Of a stretch of DNA of 64,000 nucleotides, positions 1-11,995 are shown piece by piece. Positions within the stretch are counted from its first letter, which is position 1. Each line of letters opens with the position of its first letter. Both the position numbers and the translations under genes were made by a program. Source of the stretch: Mucor racemosus (Eukaryota > Mucoromycota > Mucoromycetes > Mucorales > Mucoraceae); NCBI GenBank assembly GCA_027405735.1, contig JAPEHQ010000015.1:992001-1056000 (forward strand), in the 5' to 3' direction. The notes below the pieces were generated by a model. That model had not been told where the DNA came from. It saw only the letters and a program-made list of their open reading frames with translations, and made no database searches.

Positions 1-2
1 CT

Positions 3-818
3 ACCGAGCTCAATACGATTTCTCAGGATAGATATTTGTTTACGTTTGTATTCATGACAGCACCTCGTCGCGGTGATCCCGCTTATTTAACTAGAACAAT
101 TGAATCTTATTTGGAAAATTGGCCCGAATATCCTTCACCAGGTTCACCTTATAATCGTATGCAAGCCATCATTTATACACATTTCTCGAATCATTCTCAA
201 TATGATCTTGCAAAAGAACATTTTTCCAATACAACAAAAGGTCAACGTTATTTGAAATGGGTTCGCGACGATGGAGAAGTTTGGAATCAACGTTTACATG
301 TGTCCAAGGCATTAGAATTTGTTACAGAAACATATCAGAGTACATATTATGCGTTAATGGAAGACGATTTTCCTGTATGTGGTGTTCGTGAATGGCATGC
401 AATTGAAAATGTGATTTATAAAGCAGAAAAAAATGTACCAAATCACTGTGGTGTATTTGTCGGTACAGGTGGCAGGTAAAGAAAAATATTGCAGATGTAT
501 TTCCTACCTCTGTTTACTAATACTGATGATTTTCTTTATAGTGGCCTCTTTTTGAAACCTGATTTAGCTCGTTTGACATCTAAATTATTACTTACTTATG
601 TGGATATGCCACCAGATATCATCATACAAAAATGTTTAATGGGTGAATTACCAGAATGTTCCAGTTGCAGCGATTCACTAGTAACCAGCAAAACCTTACT
701 AATGTATCATATCGGTTATAATACATCAACTAGCGCTGATAGAGTATATAGAAAAGATGAATTTCAATGTGGTTGGCGACATCCATTTAATGGAAATCCA
801 GGTGTTATGACATTGTAA
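3..818 (+). CDS. GT54/MGAT4-like glycosyltransferase, 3' part of gene (5' end outside window)
   Basis: The frame is open from base 3, so the start codon lies upstream of the window. Exons are <3-475 and 542-818. The 66-bp intron (476-541) has donor GTAAAG, a branch-like TACTAAT and acceptor TATAG. Splicing restores G-T-G-G-S-G-L-F-L-K-P across the junction. The visible part reads like the GT-A catalytic region of N-acetylglucosaminyltransferase IV-type enzymes: TAPRRGDPAYLTRTIESYL near the start, an LMEDDFP segment whose EDD is the likely metal/nucleotide-sugar site, a GLFLKPDL block, and a MYHIGYNTS block matching the family's HVGLHSS region. The likely role is sugar transfer in the secretory pathway. 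The family call rests on motif order and is moderate. A PGAP4-like GPI-glycan transferase is the main alternative, since it also has an EDD motif. Confidence 0.6.
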
Positions 819-1393
819 ATTATATAGACTTTTTTTTTTTTCATGTACATTATATTATTATTTAATCATTTACTTACGCTTAATACTTTTCTTAATTCCA
901 TACTATTCTTTTTTCCTAATGTTCCCAACATTTTATTACTTGATTATGACGAGTAAAAATATAAATCATTAATAAATCGTTTATATATTATATACAGCTT
1001 TGAAAACGTTTTTGCTTGATTGGTAAAATATCTATTTATTTGACTTGGTCTGCATCATATGTGCATACTTTCTACAAATATCAACAACAACAAAAAGGGG
1101 GGGGGGTATTTTATTACTTTCATTGACAGAAAAAAAGGGGCAAAATTCCTCATTTTAATAATTGGAAAAAAAAGCAATATATTTTTTAAAGGGTTTTTGA
1201 GACCAAAATCGACATGTTTCAATATTACATTATATAATAAATAATTATCGCAAAATGTAGTTTTCTTGCATTCAACTTTTTGTTTTACTTATCGTCTATA
1301 AGTTTTGAATATTTATTAGGCCAAAATAAATCACATTTTTCTTAATTTGAGCGGAACATTTTATTGCAAATGACCCTTTTCAACCCAGATTTA
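819..1393. other. Convergent intergenic region
   Basis: This 575-bp AT-rich spacer lies between the stop codons of two convergent genes. It has A-runs and one G-run (about 1097-1106), and no gene or clear repeat copy that I can support. The phrase around 1195-1225 resembles the A/T-rich style of R1-family repeats, but too little matches to call it. Confidence 0.5.
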
Positions 1394-4373
1394 TTACACA
1401 TTATTAACCCATTGACTCAATTGATCCCAATCGAAAGCCGCGGGTAGGTCCCAAAATACATTGTTTGGGTCATTTCTAAATATGTTTGTTTGTTCTTGAT
1501 TTGTTGGTATTGATTGTGTCTGTGGTTGTTGAGTTGTTGGTATGTGCGATGCTGCTGCTGCTGCTGCTGTTGTTGTTGATAGTGGTGGTACATTTGATGA
1601 AATTTCAGATTGCTGTAATGAATATTCATTGACATTTTCTGTAAACCCAGATAATGAAGTAACATTTTGTAATATATAATCCAAAGCACTTGTATCATTT
1701 GTTGTATCAAAACCAAATTGTGTCAATGTAAAAGCTTCTTCGTTGCTATCGAATGGCGGAACTGTTGTTGAAGGTTGATTGGTCGCTGTACTGGTAGAAG
1801 TAGCAACTGTGGGTACAGGTGCAGGTGTAGGTGCAGGTGCAGGTGCAGGTGCTTGATATGATGACTTTTGTAACATGATTGAATCCATAATACGCTTCAT
1901 TGAGGGTCTTTCTGCAAATTTGTGCTTTTCTCTCTCTTTGATCCTTCTAATATTTTCTTCTAAATGGCTTTCTTCTTCTGCTAAATTGCGTTCTATATTA
2001 TCATCTTCAGCAGCATGCAAATCAGCATTTTCTGTAATACTCTTAAAGACAGTATGCATTCGATTTGCAGTTTTTGACATGTGTTGTACCCGTTGTAACA
2101 ATTCTGTGCCTCTTTTTAAATATTGTCTTGCTAATTCAGATATATGAGGATCTGAATTCTTACCATTGTACATGTGAATAATACCAAATTGCATGATTGG
2201 ATACAGTGTGAAAGAATATGGAGACATTAAAAAGTTTCTTGCTGATAATCGAGAAGCAATTCGCATTCCTCGAGTGGCAGCACTAGCACAAATCTGTTGT
2301 GATGTATTCGATGACCGAGAAGCAGTTCTTCGAATAAATGGTTGATGTAGTAAAATTAATGTACTAAAGTAAAACAATAATACTGATGCAATGGCAGGTG
2401 CGAAATGGCCATTGTCTTCATTAAAATCAGGTAAATTGATATTTTTAAGTGAGGTAGGAAATGCATATCTCCATTCAGTCAACTCGAAATCAAGTCGAGT
2501 AACAAGACCATAACTTCCATGTTCTGAGCTGTACTTACGAGCTTTGGGGCTATGAAGACCAGTTAGAATTCGGCCTAAAATCTCGGAAAGCTTTATGAAT
2601 TGTATAAAGAGTTCGTATATTTGTGGGCGATCACTGTTGTTTAATGTAATATCATATGGCATTGTAAGCGATGGAAATCGAGGGAAAACTTGGTTATGTT
2701 GAATTCTGTATCTATCTGCTTCATAAGCATCCATAACTTCTTCTATATCTGCTCTAGCATCAGGATATGGTACATTGTTATCCTATACAGTATCAATTTT
2801 ATGAGATTTCATATTAAACACATATATCCCTTTTTTTTTTCATTACTTCATCCCTCAAATTGATAGGCCTACCCAAGATTGCGGTTTGGAATCTATCTGT
2901 AATATAAAGGGCCCACCATACTCTTTTCCGAGTCTCTTTTTCATTTCTTGGAATATCCCAATTATCACAATTACGATGCAAACCAAGTAATTGAGCCATT
3001 CGAATTGCCTAACATATTTTTACTATTGTAAATCAAATATTTCACATTCAAGTATGTCAAAACTTACAAAACCGCCTAATTGCCAGCAAGCAGACGATTT
3101 GGAATCGCGATCACCACGATGGTTTAATATAAGAATGATAGCTTGTACATTAGAAATAGTAGGATTTGTAGGCCACTTTGATATAATGTATTCTGCTTGA
3201 TCAAAAAATTTATTAGACCATCCTACAGGAACATCCCAAATGGCATCAGATGGTAAATGCCTTTTCTTCTCAGGCTCAGCGCTCTCACATTCAACAAATC
3301 GAGCAGCTGCACCAAACATGGCATTGAGCAATTCCCCTGAAGGATATGTTTCAACTCTATCACGATACTGTTTTATAAATTCAGTCTTGTCAATTACGGG
3401 CAAAATTGGATGGATATGCGAGAAATAACTATTTGATTTAAAGAATAAGCAAAAATAAACACAAGACACGCTATCAACATTTACATCTTTAAAAGTCGGA
3501 CAGTAGTATATCTATCAATCCCAGTAACTGTATATATGTATTTGTGAATATTTTCTTCTGATGAATGAATATCCTCAGGCCATTGAAAATCTGGTATTTT
3601 ACTTGATTTAGGGTTACTGGGCCCAGCGTCTGCAACAAGGACTATATCATCACCAAACTTTTTAATCAAATGTTTCTGCCATTTCTGTTGATTACATGTA
3701 TTTAACTTTTTCGACAAGAATTGTAATGCTGATAAATCTCCCAAATAATGTATACTATCATATGCTACTCCAGATGGCCAATTACGAGGATCTAATACAG
3801 CATATTCTTCAAATATATTCGACAGTAATCCTGGTGGATCTGTGTTTGGTTGACTTTTCGATCGAAATCTACGTTGAACAAGTAATTTATTCTTTTGAAT
3901 CTCGGGCGTTATAAGTGCAGCCATATTTTTCCTTTTCTTTTGCTTTGATGCTTCTTGAATGACAGCTTCCATTTGTTCTATACGCTCCTCTAAATCATCT
4001 GCATAACTGTGAATTTTTTAATATGCAATTGAATAGTAAAATTCTGTGATATATTACCCTTTCTGTGGTCCTCTCTTTTTAGCACTATAGAAAGTAAAAT
4101 TTAGTTGCTCTTGAAACAGAAAATAAAAGCATTAAACACTAACACTTTGGTAAATTGACATTTTTCATTATATGCTTGACAATTAAAACATATTTCTCCT
4201 TCTTGAAAAGTACACTTTACTTTTCTTCGACGACAAAAATCGCTATTTTATGTTATTATGATGTTGCTTTATTACATAAGCTTAGTATACCATGCTCTTG
4301 TTACTCGTCGGGCAGCTTTCTTTTGTGAATCTTCAGATTCATTCCCTGCAGGTGAAATGTTTTGCTCGTTCAT
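1394..4373 (-). CDS. Zn2Cys6 fungal transcription factor with Fungal_trans domain, 880 aa
   Basis: Seven exons on the minus strand: 4373-4291, 4242-4144, 4084-4058, 4006-3485, 3428-3068, 3008-2847, 2782-1394. All introns are GT-AG, 48-64 bp, and the phases agree throughout. The start is the ATG at 4373. The first intron splits the first zinc-ligand codon: TG joins C to give C28-x2-C31-x6-C38-x7-C46-x2-C49-x6-C56, a perfect Zn2Cys6 binuclear cluster. A basic linker (AKKRGPQKGYADDLEERI) follows, then a coiled-coil-like helix. The middle (YFSHIHPILPVIDKTEF, WQLGGFAIRMAQLLGLHR, RVWWALYITDR) is the Fungal_trans regulatory domain. The C-terminus is low complexity: a Pro-Ala run, poly-Ala and Gln/Thr-rich stretches typical of activation regions. 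It is a nuclear DNA-binding regulator; the target genes cannot be told from sequence. Its start codon is only 89 bp from the stop of the PP2C gene upstream in the same orientation. Confidence 0.92.
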
Positions 4374-4462
4374 TTGTATAAAAATCTATTGCAAAAAGAG
4401 ACTTGATAAGGTAGAAAACGTTACGATTTTATTCATTTTAAAAGCAGTCAGTTGAATTACAA

Positions 4463-6110
4463 CTACAAACGAGACCAAATCCAACCAGAGAGCCATGAAG
4501 ATCTCTTGTTAGGGTCAGCTAGCCTAGGTACATTGATATCGACTTCCTCGGTTTCATAAACAGGTCCAACATTTTCGAAAACAGGTGCAGTTTCTGTAGT
4601 ATCCAATTCCAGCACTGTGATGGTAATATCATCACGATAATTTCTAGATGGCTTTCTAGTCAAACGTTTTGATAATTCAAATGTCTCATTTTCGACAGGT
4701 TCTTTCTTTCCAACGTTCTTATAAACCGCTTGGTATAATAAAGCTTCGCGAACTAAATGAGTAGCCGGATTGGTTTCACCCTTTGATTTCCATGTACTCA
4801 TAATCTTGGCTGCTTGTTCATCGCCATCAGTACTACGGACATCATCCCAACTCAATTCATCCCACAATCCATCAGTACCCAATATAACAAATCGATCTCT
4901 CTTTTCCAGTTTATGTTTTGAGACTAATGGTTTAGATTGAAGGTATGGTGGTGTCTTATAATTCACGACGATACGGTGGTGATAACGGGCGAAGGTCTTG
5001 TAAATATCGTATGGAATGAAAGGCAATACCTTCATCTGGTAGTCGACTGGTACTTTGTACATAATGTCACCGAAAGCTATTTCCATATAATTGTTAAATG
5101 AGAAGATGCATTATTTTGCTATCGAGACACTTACATCCACCAACAGCAATCAAACCAAAGATACGCTTTCTCATCACAATCACATCGGATTCTTCAGAAG
5201 GATGTTGAGAGAGCATATGTGCTTTCCATTCAGGGCTAGCAGGTGATTGCTCTTCGACCAAACGTCTACCTCTCCAAGTACCATCATCCTCTTGGCTAAC
5301 AACTACATGATAAAGATTAATACTATATTTTTTCCAGTCGTATCTAAAAGTAACTTACCAACAACTCGGGAATCACCAGTGTTGGCTGAATAAATATTGC
5401 CATCTTTAACGTAAACAGCACAGGCACAAGAACCATTAATGGCTTCATTAATAATAGCTTCAGTAGCTTGCTGATCAGGTTGGCGTGCGATTGCTGCTCT
5501 AATGTCTTTTTCTATGGTACGTTTAACATTCTTGGGGAATAAATCGTAAAAACGTTGTTGAATGTCATTATCCAAATCCTCAAATGCGGTTGAAATAGCT
5601 TGCTCTGTTGTTTCGGCATTGACACTGACCTCCAATTCGCGAGCCATATAGATGGGTAATTGTTTTTTTATCAAACGGGAACAATGAGGACCGATATGGC
5701 CTTTTTCACTTGTATGTTAGTTTGGATGCAATCAAATCAAATCAAAATAATTTATAAAACTAACCATCATAAACGCCAGCAATTAAACCATTTTGAAAAG
5801 TATTAATACTATAATTATCTTCAACAGGATTATTGGAAGGCAATTGATTGGTATAAATAGCTTTAATGTTTTTTGTCTTGACCTTGGTGGCAAATTGGCC
5901 TGATCTTAAACGTTCATCAATGTCGCTGCTTGATAATAATGTAAAAGGACGAGAATCATAAAATCTGGGAACATAAGGCTGTTCTTCTTTAGTGGTTGGA
6001 ATGGTGGCTTCCATCACTGTGTGCTTGTTGTTCTTGGCAAAATAGTATCCACCGGCTCCGGTAAGGCCAAGACCTGCAACAGCTGTAAGAGTTCGCACAG
6101 GAATAGCCAT
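4463..6110 (-). CDS. Mitochondrial PP2C phosphatase, pyruvate dehydrogenase phosphatase-like, 489 aa
   Basis: Four exons: 6110-5765, 5700-5359, 5302-5135, 5076-4463. The introns are 64, 56 and 58 bp. The N-terminus MAIPVRTLTAVAGLGLTGAGG is basic then hydrophobic, giving a transmembrane or presequence-like segment at residues 6-25 that fits mitochondrial targeting. PP2C metal motifs are present: VYDGHIGPHCS about 112-122, with DGH formed across the first intron; SANTGDSRVV about 220-229; AVGGSFGD about 281-289; ILGTDGLWDEL about 350-360; and YRDDITITVL about 432-441. The FARYHHRIVVNYKTPPYL segment between the GGSFGD and GTDG motifs is typical of PDP/Ptc5-type phosphatases, which dephosphorylate and activate the E1-alpha subunit of pyruvate dehydrogenase. 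No active-site residue is missing. An unrelated mitochondrial PP2C cannot be fully excluded. Confidence 0.88.
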
Positions 6111-6661
6111 GCTACAAAAGAAAATAATAAGAAAAAGAAAAGCCGGAGTCGCGCTTTTTTTTTAGTGTACATCGTTATAGCAATCATCAGTTGTATAAAA
6201 GGAAAAAAGCTTAAATATGTATATTCAATATGCGACGTCATTCATTCAAATCATTTAGTTATAACTTATGGTTGATGTATGACATATCAACTTACAGCAA
6301 TTCTCATCAAATAGATGGAGGTATACTTTCAAGATTAATCCCATTCAGACATTAGTGCATTCAAAGCTAAATCACATTTATGCAAAAACCTGGCACCCAA
6401 TTGCTATAAAACTAAAATGTCCACATGATGCCTTGCTAAAAACATTTATCACCCGGAAAAGAAAGGCTACAAATGAACGTATAAAAATCAATAGCCAGCT
6501 TCTAATCTTAAATAAGATAAACCTTGGTGCAGTTGCCGCAATTCGCTCAAAATATACACCAATTTCAAAAAGTCAGATTTCAAATTACCAACCTTTAGAA
6601 ACAGAGCATGCCATATTTCCTGTGGATATCCCTGTATTAAACAACCTTAAAATATTCTCTA
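6111..6661. other. Intergenic region upstream of the PP2C gene
   Basis: This holds the PP2C promoter and then AT-rich sequence up to the start of an R1 repeat. An open frame from 6355 to 6711 (118 aa, Lys/Ile-rich) runs into the repeat. I see no family motif or splice support in it, so I do not call it a gene. Confidence 0.4.
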
Positions 6662-7775
6662 GACACTGCAAAATAGATATGAATTTGTCGCATTATGTTA
6701 ACGATTCCTAAATTTTTTCTATATCTTATGGAAAACTCAAAAATAGGTAAAATTCACTGCTTTTTCCTTGGAAACTGGGTCTTACTTTTCATCTCTGCTC
6801 AGCTTTTTTCTTCACTAAATAATACCAAAAAAAAAATAATATGCCAATGTACCTGAGATGTTCGACTTTGATCCAAAAATGAGTATCTGGAAATATCCTA
6901 TATCTAGTAGATGGAATAATTTTTTTAGTGCCAATGTTTCAGATTTTTACGCGTATTTCACTGCTAAAGGATTGAAAACTTTGAGGCTTCATATCTCTAC
7001 AAACAATTAAGCTATACTAGCACTTTTTAATAATAAAACTTACTTGTTTTGAAGTGCTCTATAACATATTTTAGTATAAAAAAAATCTGAGCACGTTTAT
7101 TTTTTTCTCTTTTTTTTGGCATTTATTTAGTAGATTTCAAAATGTTGGTTAAATTGAGCAGTATTTTTTTGATATTCATAGCATTGGTCTCGTGGAGCTC
7201 TCTCGGATCCAATTTAGTTTTTTTCAAAATATTGACTTTTCGTGGAGATATTCTCAAAAATGTATACAAAGAAATACCTTCATTTCTAGCTCCAATTTTT
7301 CCCTTATATACCCTCATCCCAAATTCTGAATTTGAAAAAAAAATGACAAAAATCTTGTTTTCTCTACAAAAAATGTAGCTAGAAGGTTCAGCAATAGCAC
7401 AATCGATAGATAATTTATTTTTGCATTATTTCCATTACTTATATTTGAGATATATTTATAAAAACTGATGTGTATCTTCAAAAAACCTTCAAAATTTCAA
7501 CTGCATTTTGTGCAAAATTTAATATAAAACATTTGTCTAAATTTTGTTTAGAAAGATGCAGAATTCGAAACTGTACAATAACTATTTAATGCACTAGATC
7601 AACTTACTTTGTAGTTCATGATCTATAAAACTATTTTATTTTTTGTATCATTTCCTGGTCGATTTCACAAATCAATTTTGGAACTCAGTTAGCATAAGCT
7701 GTAAGTTGTAATATAAGCTATTATTTTAATTATATCGACGAAAAATCAATATTTTTTGCTGAAACAAAAAATACC
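6662..7775 (+). repeat. R1 repeat, copy a (about 1.1 kb)
   Basis: The copy starts at GACACTGCAAAATAGATATG and ends near AACAAAAAATACCGAG. It is a near-identical inverted match to 13196-14275 and matches 37500-38585 and 44560-45660 in the same orientation with more changes. It has a short open frame on each strand (7142-7378 + and 7123-7317 -) that persists in the other copies, but no recognisable domain. Some internal self-complementarity is visible: the stretch at 7235-7260 resembles the reverse complement of 7735-7765. Confidence 0.85.
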
Positions 7776-9154
7776 GAGTAAATTTTAGTTGGATCTCTAG
7801 CTAATTTTTACAGATTTCCGTATATTGTATCGTTACTCTATCAAAAATGCACTTAAGATAAAGCAAAATAGCGCAAATAAAGCTTCAAATTTGCATAAAT
7901 TGAGGCATCATTAAGAAATACAGCTTGAAAAAAGACATAATGCTGTTTACTCGAGCTTTGGGAATGACCAATATCACTACGGCCAAATGTTTCTGCCCAT
8001 GGGCGGTGAAGTGAACTAAGCTAGATTCCCATCATAAAATACCTAAAGTAAATGTTATCTCATTTGAAACCATGCTATCAAAGATAAGACTATATAGTAA
8101 ATAGACAATTGCATAAAGATAGCAAGGATATAATACTCAAATAAGAGATGCTAAAATACTAATAAAGTAATGTGGGATATCCTAAATAAAAGATACAAAA
8201 AGTACATGCTTATCAAGTAGAACAAGTAAGGGCTGTTCTGAAAGCATGATTGACAAACTATATTTAAAACACCGTTCTTGATCCACCAAATCAATAACCA
8301 AACAACCCAACATTTATACTCAAAATTAATGGAATCGTTGACAATTGCAATGCAGTTGCAAGATAGTAAATAATCACCAAATAATATAAATAATAGAGAC
8401 GTAGAATAACCATTTTATTGCACATTATCCATATTTTAATAAAGAAGGATTTTAACAGTATTCTTTATCGCTTTTTACACCCATATTTTACTGCAGGCGG
8501 AATGATCAGCTCACATGAACTGAAAATCGGATGCCGTGCTTATGAAGTAGCCCAAATAATATGATTAACGTTAAGATCATGTTTAAAAACTTATTTCCAA
8601 TATGTTATAAATCCACTTATGTTTTTCCACAGAAAGATTTGTTATGTTCTTCCAGATATTAAAAAATTTATTTCAAGCAAATTTATTAAATTTTTATCGA
8701 GTAAAAGCTTTTTTAATTATTGTCCAATGCTAATTTATGCCCACGTGCTCTTCTGTAAGCCCATATGGGAAGTTAAGCATACAGCATTGATCAACATTTG
8801 AAAAATCAAAGAATTATGATATTTTTTTTACAATAGAAACATAACGTACTACATGCATTTTTCAAACGACTACTTCAATTAAAAAAAACATAAAAATTTT
8901 AAAAAGTGGTGGAGAAAAAACGCTAAAAATGTCTTCTTCATGTAAAAGATAGATCCTTTAAAATATACTTAGAGATAATAAAAGAAAAGTAAAAATATAT
9001 GAGTGTTTTATTCTAACAGATATCTGATATGCTAGGATAATTAAAAAAAATAAAACAAAAAAGTAAAGACTTGATAAAATGTCAGCTTTCCAGCTGTGTG
9101 GCAAACTAAGAGATCCAGTAAATTTTGCTGGAAAAACCCGGCTCGACACCAATG
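7776..9154. other. AT-rich non-coding spacer between repeats
   Basis: About 1.4 kb without convincing coding sequence, RNA gene or recognisable element end. I found no second copy of it in the window. Confidence 0.4.
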
Positions 9155-10167
9155 CTAGAAACAACGCACGTAGAAAAGAAGTTTCAAGGCTTTACATTAT
9201 TTAGCGCAATTAAAACCCTGCTAAATTGCACATTTTAGCCAATGTAAAAGCAGCATTACGGCGCATAAACCATAAACTAAACAAAATAGACAATATCTAT
9301 CATCATAAAATATACATTTTTCTACCAGACAAACCGTCTGTCATATCATACATTCATTCAAAAATCGCAAAATTGAGCCCGTAGAGCGACTCCATAATTG
9401 AGAATAGCAAGATCGAACAGCTAAGTCTCTTATAATATGGTATACCGTATGTCTAAGTTTTAATTTAAAACGCGTTTTTTTAACTTTTCTTATATTTAAC
9501 CATGAACGGTCTGAAAATTCAGACTTTGTAGCGGACATTTTCGGGGCTCATTTTATCCTTACCAACACACATGATTTTGATCAAAAAACAGAAAAACCAA
9601 TTTTTGATACCAAAATCAACGTTTAAATGTACTACATTGTGAGAGAAAATTGTAGCCATGACTAATACACATTTTATAAAAGCTTAATATTAAATGTTAA
9701 GTAATAAAACTTAGCATTTTTGGCCCAAAAACGGTTTTTTGATTAAAGGATTTTCATATAATATTTTTCAATAAAAATGTTTGTTATTTTTTATTGAGCA
9801 GATAGAGCGCTAAAGTCTGTATATGTATATATTTTTTGTTTTCATAATTGGTAGTATAATTCAGTCTAGATTTGCAAAACAAGAAAAAAAAAATTAAAAA
9901 ATATCAAAATTGATGATCTGGACAAAAATAATTTTCTAAATTAATATTCTGCTTATAAGCCTTGTAAGTCTTAAAAATAAGAGATTTTATGACACTTGAG
10001 AACTTTTTCAAGGATTTACGATGCTGTACCCACTTGATTCAAGCTTACTACTGTAAATCTTTATACATGTTAATATTGTGTGGTAGTTTATTTGATGATA
10101 ATATAATCTTACTTTATAATTATTGCGCTAGAGATGGTTTACATTAAGATTTAGTCTTACCTCACCA

Positions 10168-10300
10168 ATATCATCATAAACATGCATAAACATGACCATC
10201 ACTGGAACCTATTGCCATCTTTTTACCCTCTTTGTCGCAAGCAAATTTATTCAATGCTTCTAAACCCTTTTAAAAATCCTGAGGCAAACACAACATCTTG
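10168..10300 (-). pseudogene. Captured WD40-blade fragment inside R2 copy I
   Basis: On the minus strand this is the diverged counterpart of 59591-59683, where the frame reads LNKLAWDKEGKKVAIGSSDG followed by GHVYVYD. Here the same DNA has small indels that break the frame. See the entry at 59591 for the assignment. Confidence 0.45.
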
Positions 10301-11252
10301 GTCCTGTAATTTCTATCCATCAAAATGTTGCAATTTCCACTACATAATAAATGCACCTTTTATCAATCTTGTCCTCGATGATGTACATAGGGTATCAGTT
10401 TTTTACCGGTTGTATTTCCTCTGGTTCATTAATATTCAGTCATATTAAAGGATGATTTGTAGCACTGCCAAAAAAAAAAAAGAATAAATTCTTCGAGGGG
10501 TTTCTACATATTAAATTATGCGATTTAGTAGCAATGATTGCACTTAATAACTATATGTATGCTTTTTGAACCTTTTGATGTTAATCAGAATAATTAATAC
10601 TTTTATTCAATTGTAAGCTTTGCTTTATACATTTACATTTGCCCATTCAATAAATGACATTACTGTTTTATCAATAACAATAAGAATTGAACAAGAGTAA
10701 AAGGTGGAGTTTATTCAATATACAATGTGAGGATATATGTAATAGACGGCAATCTCGGGTAATACAATAATGATATGGGTACACCCAGGACTGAGACTAT
10801 GAAAATAGACATCGGTAATGCCATATATAGATTCTGATATAACAATTACATTTATTATCCGTTATATCAATCAACCAACTTCATCTTGATTCGGATACAA
10901 TTGACAATTAAATTCCTAAATTACACTTGAGCCACCAGGTATTGCCACAAAAAAATCTCGTACAGGTCGAAGAAGTATCACGATTTGGATCATTTTTTGT
11001 GGTCATAGATCTGAGCTCTCTCATACATTTATAGATCTCTGCATGAATCATATCTCTATCTGTCGTTAAATTTAACTGAAATACATTGAACGCCAACATC
11101 CCGCTCGATAAAAAAACGCCTTATTACTTTATTGCGAGTCAACACAACTAATTGAATGCTAGTTTAACATCAGCAGTTGAATCAGGTAAATTTGACATTA
11201 GACAACCCCTTTTAATAGCTTTGCATACCATGAACTAAGAATGGACCGTTAT

Positions 11253-11487
11253 TGTCGGTTTTCGAGGATATTAAACAGCCAATTTTGAAGCCAATTCCAT
11301 TTCTAACTCACATTGAAATGTAATTCTTATAAATAGTCTTTTAAACCAAGACCTAGAAGCTCTTGGTTCTTTCTTTTTTTACCATTAGTCTTTCTAGTAA
11401 TAAAGCCTACGTTCTCCATGATAAATGTTACTAGTCTTTATTATTATTCTTTCTATAAATAAGATTGTATGTATCCATAAACTCTCA
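11253..11487. mobile_element. Solo LTR, 235 bp, 5-bp TSD GTTAT
   Basis: The element begins TGTCGGTTTTCGAGG and ends AAACTCTCA (TG...CA), with GTTAT directly repeated at 11248-11252 and 11488-11492. The R2 copy at 58440-58500 lacks exactly this segment and reads straight through (GGACCGCTATTATTATAGATAC on the matching strand), which is the empty site. A second, inverted copy lies at 12592-12823. No internal retrotransposon region is attached, so it is a solo LTR. Confidence 0.85.
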
Positions 11488-11689
11488 GTTATTATAGATA
11501 CACTAATCAAGAATGGAGAGTTAACTCTAATGGACAAACGAGTCGATTAGCAGTATAAACAAAATATTAAAATCAAATATAGCAATTTAATGAACAAGAG
11601 ATGATAAGCCATGTAAATTGGCATAATTGAATTGTTTCAAACGTTTTGAACCAAATACGCCTTTACTTTTGAGCTATAAAAATTGATTA

Positions 11690-11995
11690 ATTAGTAAAAT
11701 CAATTAACAAGCTAATAAGTAATGATTATGGTGTACCTTTGATAGTTGGTAGTGGTATACAAGACAACATCTTGTTTTCCTCTTCTTGGCTATTACTGGC
11801 CACTAAATAGATTAACATGAGTTTATTCATTCATTCAAATTAAGTCATCTATACTATACATACTTTTATAATCACCAATTTTTCTGTAGGTAGATATTAT
11901 CAATTTGAGACCAAAAAAGCATTGATTATAACGTAGATGATGGAACAAAATGACTAAGTCTTGTATGCTTTTTTTATTCGAGAAAAAATATTATA
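11690..11995 (-). pseudogene. Captured, spliced gene fragment inside R2 copy I
   Basis: Read on the minus strand, an exon-like frame gives IQDLVILFHHLRYNQCFFGL and continues through KIGDYK. A GTATGT donor follows, and after an ATTTAG acceptor comes MASNSQEEENKM then LSCIPLPTIK, before a GTACAC donor and a TATAG acceptor. In the R2 copy at about 57995-58300 the same exons have a stop where the ancestral Tyr codon was. I do not recognise the parent gene. The pattern suggests a host gene piece with introns, picked up as DNA, not a retrocopy. Confidence 0.4.

Noticed and set aside
6355..6711. 118-aa open frame upstream of and into R1 copy a
   Set aside because: No recognisable motif, and it crosses a repeat boundary. 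It is likely a chance frame.
7123..7378. Short open frames on both strands in R1 (78 and 64 aa), repeated in copies c, d and e
   Set aside because: Sense and antisense frames are equally preserved, there is no domain or start context, and the conservation is explained by DNA-level repeat identity. I do not call them genes.
10908..11099. 63-aa frame in R2 (partner at 58632-58823) as a possible gene
   Set aside because: Conserved between two R2 copies, but with no domain, no flanking exons that I could establish, and a location inside a repeat. It is left as part of R2.
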